Shown here in pieces: positions 6,857 to 13,117 of a DNA stretch of 21,915 bases. Every line of letters starts with the position of its first letter. Positions within the stretch are counted from its first letter, which is position 1. The notes beneath the pieces are model-generated. The model was given only the letters and a program-made list of their open reading frames with translations, did no database searches and was not told the origin of the DNA. The position numbers were made by a program, and so were the translations under genes. The DNA lies in the NCBI GenBank assembly GCA_034432795.1, contig DAOUBF010000045.1, positions 1 through 21,915 of the forward strand. Direction: 5' to 3'. This DNA comes from DAOUBF01 sp034432795. Its GTDB lineage: Bacteria > Chloroflexota > Anaerolineae > DSLN01.

Positions 6857-7125
6857 GCCCCCGATTGGTCTGAAACGGGGCTTTTCAAAATTTTAACAAA
6901 GGGGTGGCCTCAAAGGCAGAGTCCGATTTACAGGGGGAGAAGAGTGGGCCATCAGATTCACCCCCCAAAGTCTTCTGGGGCGCCTCGCCTCGCCGGTGAC
7001 TGCCCCCAGAAGCTGTCAAGATCGGGGTTACCCCCTGGTGGCGACTCTCGGCAGGTTTTCTCTCTAACGGTCGGGTTGGGTCGGGCGCGGCGTGCGTTGA
7101 CTGGAAACGCGAGTTAGGTGGTTGG
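6857..7125. other. Intergenic stretch with one inverted repeat
   Basis: No gene seen. The only clear structure is CTTCTGGGG (6972-6980) with CCCCAGAAG (7004-7012), 9-bp arms around a 23-nt loop and without a T run on either strand. It lies beyond the end of the small membrane protein gene and upstream of the SOS promoter. It could be an mRNA 3' structure or a remnant repeat. Confidence 0.4.
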
Positions 7126-7506
7126 CTATCGTCGCTGCCATATGGCCAATCCCCCTGCTATTGTGAATAATATGCTTGAGGGGATGAGAAGGGGGCCAAT
7201 GCTGAAACGCGATATGTACACTATATATGCCAGGATGCTGCCAATTCCTAACCAGATTACTCCCGCCCAGACTAAAGGGAATTTTTGCCAGAGAGCAATA
7301 GCCGTACCGAACAAGAAGACAAGTAAAAGCACTGATAAGATAATAAAGGCATTGCTGTTGAGGGCAATAGCAACCCTCAGCGGCATACGTCCACTCAACA
7401 CCTCACCCAGATTAAGCTGGCCGATCCAAACGCTCAGAACTATTCCGACTCCCAGCCCACCGCCGATCATGGCGGCCCATTTGGCGGCCTGGCTTTGGGT
7501 GCTCAT
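7126..7506 (-). CDS. Small four-helix membrane protein, paralogue of the LuxR membrane domain
   Basis: 126 residues from the ATG at 7506, which overlaps the TGA of the upstream secreted-protein gene by 4 nt (ATGA), implying translational coupling. An upstream in-frame TTG is a less likely start. Four hydrophobic helices lie at about 11-30, 52-73, 80-98 and 103-123, with no other domain. Residues 71-121 align without gaps to residues 54-104 of the LuxR-type protein at 8381-9031, with about 24 of 51 identical by hand count. The block includes the ISRFSIG/LSRFSIG turn between helices 3 and 4 and LIP in helix 4. I do not recognise the family. Context suggests a partner, anti-regulator or immunity-like membrane component of the regulator and secreted protein next to it. 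Confidence 0.75.
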   Translation of the reverse strand: MSTQSQAAKWAAMIGGGLGVGIVLSVWIGQLNLGEVLSGRMPLRVAIALNSNAFIILSVLLLVFLFGTAIALWQKFPLVWAGVIWLGIGSILAYIVYISRFSIGPLLIPSSILFTIAGGLAIWQRR

Positions 7507-8240
7507 TTCCAAACGCTATACAACACACGCCCGGCGGGGACTACTGTGCCAGAGTAGACACCATAGCCTCCACAGCCTCCTTGGTAATCTACGGTCATGT
7601 AGTCGTACAGGGTGATCTGATAGGCTGGTCCCCCGCCGCAAAATGGCCCGCCATTACAGTAGAAACCTGCTTGTCCATTAGAGTACGCAACTTGTGAACT
7701 GATATAACCTGCTGCACCATATGGGCCGTTGCTGATATACCACCACGAGAGATATGTTGTTGCCGAGACTGAACCATAGCTGAGCGTTACTGTGCTGCCA
7801 TTCCAAGAATAAGTCTGATCCACTTGGACGGCAATCATGTCAAACCCAGCGACATCCTCCTCCCACGTTCGCAGATGACAAGTGTCAACTGCTTCAAAGC
7901 CGCTTTCTTGAGGGTCAGGCCGTGAGGGTGGAATAATGAGGATCGTCTTGGTTTGGAAGGGCTTTTGTTCTCCATTTGAGGTCGTCGGAACATAATCTAG
8001 GCGAATTTGATCGACCAACGCCGGTTCACAATTCTCATCAAACTCATAGGCTGCTTGGGCAAATACAGCGCTGTCTTCTCCTCCTACGTATAGAGGAGGA
8101 AAAACCCATGAGCCAGTGCATCCATCATTTGGATCATCATCCAGGTTCACTGCCGCATCAGCTTGCCCTATAGTAGGGCTGACGAAAAGCAATATAACAC
8201 TGAGAATTACAGAAACAGGGATTAATTTCTTGTGGGACAT
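7503..8240 (-). CDS. Secreted six-cysteine protein of unknown function
   Basis: 245 residues from the ATG at 8240, chosen because AGGAGG lies 7 nt upstream; an in-frame ATG 30 nt earlier is unsupported. A signal peptide spans about 1-29 (core VSVILSVILLFVSPTIG, likely cleavage after ADA). The mature protein is acidic and rich in Tyr, Gly and Ser, with no membrane segment. It has exactly six Cys (41, 71, 121, 195, 201, 223), enough for three disulfides. The C-terminal third is Gly/Tyr-rich (FYCNGGPFCGGG, GGCGGYGVYSG). No catalytic motif or named domain was recognised. It overlaps the following membrane-protein gene by 4 nt and follows the LuxR-type gene by 140 nt, so a product or ligand of that regulatory system is plausible but unproven. 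Confidence 0.75.
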   Translation of the reverse strand: MSHKKLIPVSVILSVILLFVSPTIGQADAAVNLDDDPNDGCTGSWVFPPLYVGGEDSAVFAQAAYEFDENCEPALVDQIRLDYVPTTSNGEQKPFQTKTILIIPPSRPDPQESGFEAVDTCHLRTWEEDVAGFDMIAVQVDQTYSWNGSTVTLSYGSVSATTYLSWWYISNGPYGAAGYISSQVAYSNGQAGFYCNGGPFCGGGPAYQITLYDYMTVDYQGGCGGYGVYSGTVVPAGRVLYSVWK

Positions 8241-8380
8241 GACCGTTCCTCCTAGGCTTAGTCTCATCAAATCGGTGGCATGTGCCGCTTATCTCGTTGT
8301 GCGACATTGTAAAACCACACGGCAGGAGGAACAATAGTCCTGAGGATCAAATTAGGCTCAAATTCGTGTTCAAGCCTGGA
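8241..8380. other. Intergenic spacer between luxR-type and secreted-protein genes
   Basis: 140 nt containing the AGGAGG site at 8248-8253 for the secreted protein. Hexamers such as TTGAAC and TTGAGC occur near the left end of the transcript direction, but none pairs with a good -10 at 16-18 nt. If the regulator activates the downstream pair, its site would be expected here. Confidence 0.35.
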
Positions 8381-9031
8381 TTAATCCATAGAACGAAATG
8401 ATCGGCCCTCAGATATTCTGTTCGGTGATCGCAAGCCAACGGCCTTAGCAATGACTGCGGCCTCACTGCGCGAGGAGCAGTTGAGCTTGTGGAGAAGGTG
8501 ATAGACATGTTGGCGCACTGTGTTAGGGCTGATCACAAGCGCCCTGGCAATTTCTTTATTGCTCTTACCTTCAGCAATCAAAATAAGTACTTCAAGTTCA
8601 CGGGGAGTGAGTTCGCGCAGGCGAGGATCAATTTGATGTTCATTGGTTTCCGCCTGAGGTGGTTCAGGGTGGGAGGAACGATCGGGTTTATCCTGAGCAA
8701 CAGGAGAGGCGCGAACCAGAGCTAACACCCCTGCTAATAAAATAAGTCCAGTGGCGGGGATCAGATATGTCCCGATGCTAAAGCGACTCAGATAAATACA
8801 ATAGCAAAGCAACCCCCCAGCTCCTATCCACATGGTAGCGCGCCACAGTGGTCTGATCTCACGCCATAAGGCAACAACGACCACCACAACATGAATTAAC
8901 AACAATAAGAACAGGAAGGGTAATGCATCCCCTCTAAGTAGCCAAATGATTGACAGACCAACACCCCACACCCCACCTCCAATTGCCATCATCAAAGTCA
9001 AACGAGAGATATGATCCACCTTTAGTTTCAT
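8381..9031 (-). CDS. Membrane-anchored LuxR-family transcriptional regulator
   Basis: 216 residues from the ATG at 9031 (AGGA 8 nt upstream; earlier in-frame TTG and ATG codons lack a better site). Four hydrophobic helices fill residues 11-33, 35-56, 63-81 and 86-106. A polar linker (107-135) follows, then a C-terminal LuxR/GerE helix-turn-helix (139-200) with ELTPRELEVLILIAEGKSNK and the recognition-helix region ISPNTVRQHVYHLLHKLNC. There is no receiver, PAS or autoinducer-binding domain, so sensing is presumably done in or by the membrane part. The same four-helix domain recurs alone in the small gene at 7126-7506. It probably controls the two downstream genes. Base composition is lower in G+C than in the flanking operons. 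Confidence 0.85.
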   Translation of the reverse strand: MKLKVDHISRLTLMMAIGGGVWGVGLSIIWLLRGDALPFLFLLLLIHVVVVVVALWREIRPLWRATMWIGAGGLLCYCIYLSRFSIGTYLIPATGLILLAGVLALVRASPVAQDKPDRSSHPEPPQAETNEHQIDPRLRELTPRELEVLILIAEGKSNKEIARALVISPNTVRQHVYHLLHKLNCSSRSEAAVIAKAVGLRSPNRISEGRSFRSMD

Positions 9032-9200
9032 AAATAACATCCTGATTTCTACGGTCAAAGAAGACGGTTACAATCCTCGCGGCTGTAGCCATATTATCAG
9101 CCAGGGACACATCTTCAGGAAGCGGGTTTCTGCGTGGCCGTGTGCTCCTACATCGGCCTATTTTTGAAACGGGGTGCAATCACACCTCGGGCGCGGGGGT
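9032..9200. other. Intergenic region upstream of the luxR-type gene
   Basis: 169 nt without a gene. A weak promoter candidate on the minus strand (TTCCTG, 17 nt, GATAAT) lies near 9094-9122. No clear terminator for the UDP-glucose dehydrogenase gene is visible. Confidence 0.3.
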
Positions 9201-10541
9201 TCAAGGCGAGGCGTTGGATAACCCCGGCCTGTGCTCGTTGTAGCCCCGGCCAATCCCCCGGTATGTGAAGCCATAGGCCCGCATCATCTCCGGTTCGTAG
9301 ATGTTGCGCCCATCTATGACCACCGGCTGGCGCATGACGCGCTTCAGGCGCTCCATGTCCAGTTGCTTGAACTCGTTCCACTCGGTCACGACGATCACCG
9401 CGTCGCAGCCCTCGGCCAACTCGTAGGGGTCCTCGGCCAGCACGACGTTCTGCAAAATGCGCCCGGCGTTGGGCATGGCCACCGGGTCGTAAGCCTTCAC
9501 CCGCGCACCTTCGGCCTGGAGCATCTTGGTGATGTCAATAGAAGGTGCCTCGCGCATGTCGTCGGTGTTCGGCTTGAAGGCCAGGCCCAGCAAGCCGATG
9601 GTCTTGCCCTCCAATGACCCCAGGCACTCGCGCACTTTCTGCACAACCAGTCGGCGCTGGTCGGTGTTGATGTCCATGACCGCCTGGAGCAATTGCGGGT
9701 GGCGGCCATGCACGCTGGCCATGTAGGCCAGGGCCTTGACGTCCTTGGGGAAGCAACTCCCGCCCCAGCCAATGCCGGCGTCAAGGAAGGTGCGCCCGAT
9801 GCGTTTGTCGTAACCCATGCCTACGGCCACTTCTTTGACGTCCGCGCCCAACGCCTCGCAGATTGCCGCGATCTCGTTGATAAAGGAGATCTTGGTCGCC
9901 AGGAAGGCGTTGGAGGCGTATTTGATCATCTCCGCGGTGCGCAGGTCGGTGATCATGATCGTCGTGCGCAGGGGCAGGTGCAATTCCGCCACCTTATTGG
10001 CTGCCTCGCGGTCCAGCGAACCCAGCACCACCCGATCAGGGTTAAGGAAATCCTGGATGGCCGAGCCTTCGCGCAGGAACTCCGGGTTGGAGACAACGGC
10101 GAAGGGGATGGGCTTCTTCTGCCGCGCCCGGATAATATCGGCCACCCAGTCGCCCGTGCCCACCGGCACGGTGCTCTTGTTCACCACGATGAAGGGATGG
10201 TCGGCGACATCGGCGATGGACTCGGCGGCCATGCGGACGTAGCGCAGATCGGCTTCGCCATCCACGCCTTCCGGCGTGCCCACCGCGATGAAGATGAACT
10301 CCGCCGGCAGGCCATTGATGGCCTCCTCATAGGATGTGGTGAAGCTCAGCCGCCCGGCCTGGACATTGCGCTTGACCATCTCGGCCAGCCCCGGCTCGTA
10401 GATGGGCATAATGCCCTTCTTCAGCCCCTCAATGCGCTCCGCGTTGATGTCCAGGCAGCACACCCGGTTGCCCAGGTCGGCAAAACACGTGCCCGTCACC
10501 AGCCCTACATAGCCCACGCCAATGACGCAGATATTCTTCAT
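9201..10541 (-). CDS. ugd: UDP-glucose 6-dehydrogenase
   Basis: 446 residues, normal for the family. It oxidises UDP-glucose to UDP-glucuronate with two NAD+, supplying a precursor for acidic polysaccharides. The N-terminal Rossmann motif is VIGVGYVGL (7-13), the substrate region FLREG follows PE at 154-155, and the catalytic Cys263 is in GWGGSCFPKDVKAL. The C-terminal UDP-binding domain is complete. The ATG at 10541 overlaps the TGA of the upstream FAD oxidoreductase gene by 4 nt and is preceded by GGAGGAGG, supplied by a repeat-derived sequence. It is the last gene of a three-gene operon with a flippase-like protein, consistent with cell-surface glycan synthesis. Confidence 0.95.
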   Translation of the reverse strand: MKNICVIGVGYVGLVTGTCFADLGNRVCCLDINAERIEGLKKGIMPIYEPGLAEMVKRNVQAGRLSFTTSYEEAINGLPAEFIFIAVGTPEGVDGEADLRYVRMAAESIADVADHPFIVVNKSTVPVGTGDWVADIIRARQKKPIPFAVVSNPEFLREGSAIQDFLNPDRVVLGSLDREAANKVAELHLPLRTTIMITDLRTAEMIKYASNAFLATKISFINEIAAICEALGADVKEVAVGMGYDKRIGRTFLDAGIGWGGSCFPKDVKALAYMASVHGRHPQLLQAVMDINTDQRRLVVQKVRECLGSLEGKTIGLLGLAFKPNTDDMREAPSIDITKMLQAEGARVKAYDPVAMPNAGRILQNVVLAEDPYELAEGCDAVIVVTEWNEFKQLDMERLKRVMRQPVVIDGRNIYEPEMMRAYGFTYRGIGRGYNEHRPGLSNASP

Positions 10542-11950
10542 CCTACCTCCTCCGAAGACGGAGGACGAAGGACGGAGGACGGAGCATATTCGTCCTTCGT
10601 CCGCTGTCTTCCGTCAAATGAGTATCCGTTCTGCCGCGTCGCATCCTCCACCACCAGCCGCGCCACGCGCCTGCCGATCTCCACTGCATAATTCGTGCCC
10701 CGGTCCCAGGGGTACACCTGACTCATGCTGGCGAAGTACAGGCCGGGGATGGGTGTGCGCACGTCTGGGATCATCTGCGAGTAGTTCACCGGCGGCACCG
10801 GCTGGGCGTATTCGGTGCGGAACAGCCAGGATTGTTTGACCCAGCCCGGCTCAAAGGCCGGGTTGAAGCGCACCAGCGCGGGCAGGAACGTGGCCAGTAA
10901 CTCTTCCTGAGTCATCTTGAAGTAGGGATGCTCCGGCGGCAGGTAGTCGCCGCAATACACCAGGTGGTCGCCGCCGTAGTATTCCGGCTTCACATAATTC
11001 GTGTGCTCCACCAGCGCCAGGAAAGGGAAGCCCGCGCTCTTGGGCAGGTTATGCCAGTAAATGCCCGGCGTGAGTTGCCGGTCCAGCGCCAGGATGAGCA
11101 CAACCGCGCCCAGGCTCTTCAGGCGCTTCAACTGGCTGGCGTAGCTCTCCGGCAACGCGGGCACCAGCTTCGCCATCAGGCGCGGTGAGGCCGTGCTGAT
11201 CACCGCGTCAAATGTCTCGCTGCCGTCAGACGTGTGTATTTCAAGGGACGGAACTGGGCCGCCATCCGTCGTTCGTTCTCCGTCGGGTGTAACCCCCCGC
11301 ACCGGCGTGTTCAGGCGGATGTCCCCGCCCTGGCGGCGCACCCGTGCAGCCAGTTCGTCCAGGAAGGCCTGGAAGCCGCCGATGAAGGTGCCCAGGCGCG
11401 GGCTGCGCTTGTACAGCCGCGCCCACAGCCAGGCCATGTTGACCTCGCGGTAGTTCTCTTCGCCGAATTTGCCCACCAGGAGCGGTTCCCACAGCGCGGT
11501 GTAGGCGCGCGAGCCGAACCACTTCTGCGCCCACTCGTGCGCTGTGACCTGCTCAAACGCCTGCCAGTTGGTTGTCTTGCGCAGATACAGGACGACCAGC
11601 CCGACCCGCAGCTTGTCGGGCCAGGACAGGCCGGGGAAGCGCAGCACGGCTATAGGGCTGTCAAAGGGGTAAAACTTGCCCTGGTAGTAGATCGCGGTGA
11701 TCGGGCGCGGCCAGATGACCTTGTGCGATAGCCCCATCTCGGCGATCAGGCGGAGGATGTCGTGATCGCTCTCAAACCAGTGGTGGTAGAAGCGCTCCAG
11801 CGTCCAGTCCCAGTGGGGCGCTTTGAAGCCAGAGGCCAATCCGCCCACTGACGGCCCGGCCTCATAGACGACGACGTGATGGCCTTGCCGGGTCAGATCG
11901 TAGGCGGCTGCCAGCCCCGCCGGGCCGGCGCCGATGATGCCAACGCGCAT
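10538..11950 (-). CDS. FAD-dependent amine-oxidase-type oxidoreductase
   Basis: 470 residues from the ATG at 11950, which places the FAD-binding motif GAGPAG (7-12, then VYEAGPSVGGLASGF) at the N terminus as usual. The start lies 4 nt past the stop of the flippase-like gene. It belongs to the protoporphyrinogen-oxidase/amine-oxidase-like flavoproteins, a class often found in polysaccharide or lipid-glycan clusters. The exact substrate is unknown; true heme synthesis is unlikely from the context. The natural C terminus seems to be near NYAVEIGRRVARLVVEDATRQNG. The last 27 or so residues (SFDGRQRTKDEYAPSSVLRP...) are encoded by a short-period repeat that also forms a hairpin. A second low-complexity insert (TPDGERTTDGGPVPSL) lies within the FAD domain. 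Confidence 0.85.
   Translation of the reverse strand: MRVGIIGAGPAGLAAAYDLTRQGHHVVVYEAGPSVGGLASGFKAPHWDWTLERFYHHWFESDHDILRLIAEMGLSHKVIWPRPITAIYYQGKFYPFDSPIAVLRFPGLSWPDKLRVGLVVLYLRKTTNWQAFEQVTAHEWAQKWFGSRAYTALWEPLLVGKFGEENYREVNMAWLWARLYKRSPRLGTFIGGFQAFLDELAARVRRQGGDIRLNTPVRGVTPDGERTTDGGPVPSLEIHTSDGSETFDAVISTASPRLMAKLVPALPESYASQLKRLKSLGAVVLILALDRQLTPGIYWHNLPKSAGFPFLALVEHTNYVKPEYYGGDHLVYCGDYLPPEHPYFKMTQEELLATFLPALVRFNPAFEPGWVKQSWLFRTEYAQPVPPVNYSQMIPDVRTPIPGLYFASMSQVYPWDRGTNYAVEIGRRVARLVVEDATRQNGYSFDGRQRTKDEYAPSSVLRPPSSEEVG
10552..10614. repeat. GGACGGA short-period repeat forming a long hairpin
   Basis: Units of the GGACGAAGGACGGA type run from about 10552 to 10583 and are mirrored at 10591-10614. 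The core GGACGAAGGACG (10563-10574) is perfectly complementary to CGTCCTTCGTCC (10591-10602), and flanking bases extend the pairing with a few mismatches. It lies inside the 3' end of the FAD oxidoreductase gene. Similar repeats, giving read-through peptides like SSVLRPSS, are recalled from Chloroflexota genomes. Confidence 0.6.
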
Positions 11951-11954
11951 CCCC

Positions 11955-13031
11955 CTATTGCTCCTTGACAGCCCCCGGCAGGGAAGGCCCGGCGCCCACA
12001 ACGCTGCGCGCTTCACTCGCCCGCGCAAAATCCTGCCAACTCAGGCTCTCTCGCAGCATGTAGATGGCCCCCAGCGCGGTGATGGGCAACCACAAGGCAG
12101 CGTGCAGCACAAGCGTATAGGCGGTGGCCACCTCCCGCCCGATGCCGAAGGCCGTCAATACCAGGATGCCGGGGGTGTCAAATGTGCCCACGTAGCCGGG
12201 GGCCGAGGGCAGCGTCGTCGCCAGGTTGACGATGCCGTTCATGAGCATGAGCGCGTAAAAAGCCGTGAACGGGTCGGCAAACGGGCCAGCCAACATGCCG
12301 GGGAAGGCGTGGAGGACGAACCAGTACTTGAGTGTCTCCGTCAGCCAGATCACCAGCGAGGTGACGAAGATTTTGAGCACATCGCGCCCGCTGCGCAGGG
12401 TGGAAAGCCCCGATTGAAAGCGATCCAGTAGTCCGTGCGCCGTCTCGTGGAAACGGTGGGGGACAAAGCGGTGGAGCACCCAACTCAAGACGCGGGCGGC
12501 CTGCTCTGGATGGGCCGCCAGGATGAGGAAGGCGAGCAGCGCACCGAAAAACGCCAGGCTGCCCAAAACGACAATGGATTCCAGGCTGGTGGGTAACTGC
12601 ACCTGCGAATAGCGAGCGAACAGCGGCAACCCCAGGAACACGAACAGGAGCATGGTCACGCCGTCAAAGATGCGTTCAATGAACACCGTTGCCAGGCTGG
12701 CGCTGACGCTCACGCCCCGCTTGCGCTTGAGCACATAGGCGCGCACCAACTCGCCCGCACGGAAGGGGTAGATGTTGTTGCCCATGTAGCCGATGACCAC
12801 GACGGGGAACAGGGTGCGCAGAGGGAGGGGCTTGACAGGCCGGAGGAGGGTGGCCCAACGCCAGGTGCGGGCCGCAACCGCGCCGAAATACACGATCACG
12901 CCCGGCAGCAGCCAGAGGAGATCGGCGCCCTGAACCAGCCGCCAGACCTCGTCAAGCCGTAACCCGTTCAGCGCAATGAACAGAAAAATGGCGCTAACCG
13001 CCAGACCCAGACCCAATTGCCAGCGTTTCAT
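11955..13031 (-). CDS. Flippase-like integral membrane protein (LPG-synthase TM region family)
   Basis: 358 residues with about seven to eight hydrophobic helices. It matches the family of lysylphosphatidylglycerol-synthase-type transmembrane regions (AglD/YbhN-like, formerly UPF0104). Motifs include IGYMGNNIYPFRAGELVRAYVL (about 82-103) and FIERIFDG, plus a C-terminal LPSAPGYVGTFDTPG loop, a hallmark of the family. Members are thought to take part in lipid or lipid-linked sugar translocation. The cytosolic synthase domain is absent, so it is not an LPG synthase. It is first in the operon, has its own promoter, and is followed after 4 nt by the FAD oxidoreductase. The start at 13031 has only a weak AAGAG upstream. 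Confidence 0.85.
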   Translation of the reverse strand: MKRWQLGLGLAVSAIFLFIALNGLRLDEVWRLVQGADLLWLLPGVIVYFGAVAARTWRWATLLRPVKPLPLRTLFPVVVIGYMGNNIYPFRAGELVRAYVLKRKRGVSVSASLATVFIERIFDGVTMLLFVFLGLPLFARYSQVQLPTSLESIVVLGSLAFFGALLAFLILAAHPEQAARVLSWVLHRFVPHRFHETAHGLLDRFQSGLSTLRSGRDVLKIFVTSLVIWLTETLKYWFVLHAFPGMLAGPFADPFTAFYALMLMNGIVNLATTLPSAPGYVGTFDTPGILVLTAFGIGREVATAYTLVLHAALWLPITALGAIYMLRESLSWQDFARASEARSVVGAGPSLPGAVKEQ

Positions 13032-13058
13032 GTGAAGCTCTTAGCGCTCAGCGGTCCG

Positions 13059-13087
13059 ATTTTACCATAGGGTAAGGTGTGCTCCAA
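13059..13087 (-). promoter_or_regulatory. Sigma70 promoter of the flippase/FAD/ugd operon
   Basis: The minus strand reads TTGGAG (13082-13087), 17 nt, TAAAAT (13059-13064), 28 nt before the first start codon. TTACC-ATAG-GGTAA overlaps the inner spacer (13062-13075) and could be an operator. Confidence 0.55.
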
Positions 13088-13117
13088 ACGGGGGCAATAG
13101 GCTTTATAGGCTAGAGG

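Noticed and set aside
6972..7012. CTTCTGGGG/CCCCAGAAG inverted repeat as an insertion-sequence end or terminator
   Set aside because: There is no transposase, target duplication or T run; it is recorded only as part of the intergenic description.
6710..7117. Plus-strand frame across the SOS promoter and following spacer
   Set aside because: It starts antisense to the radical SAM gene, crosses its promoter and has no ribosome binding site or family resemblance.
8934..9179. Minus-strand frame overlapping the start of the luxR-type gene
   Set aside because: The product has no domain character; part of it is an out-of-frame reading of the well-supported LuxR membrane domain and the rest of intergenic DNA.
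9693..10691. Plus-strand frame of 332 codons opposite ugd
   Set aside because: Antisense to a textbook UDP-glucose dehydrogenase; composition is that of a shadow frame and there is no ribosome binding site or domain.
10538..11950. Protoporphyrinogen oxidase (heme synthesis) as a firm call
   Set aside because: The general amine-oxidase fold fits, but there are no heme genes nearby and the operon is glycan-related, so only the broad flavoprotein class is claimed.
11955..13031. Lysylphosphatidylglycerol synthase as the function of the flippase-like gene
   Set aside because: The protein has only the membrane region; the soluble aminoacyl-transfer domain that makes the lipid is missing.
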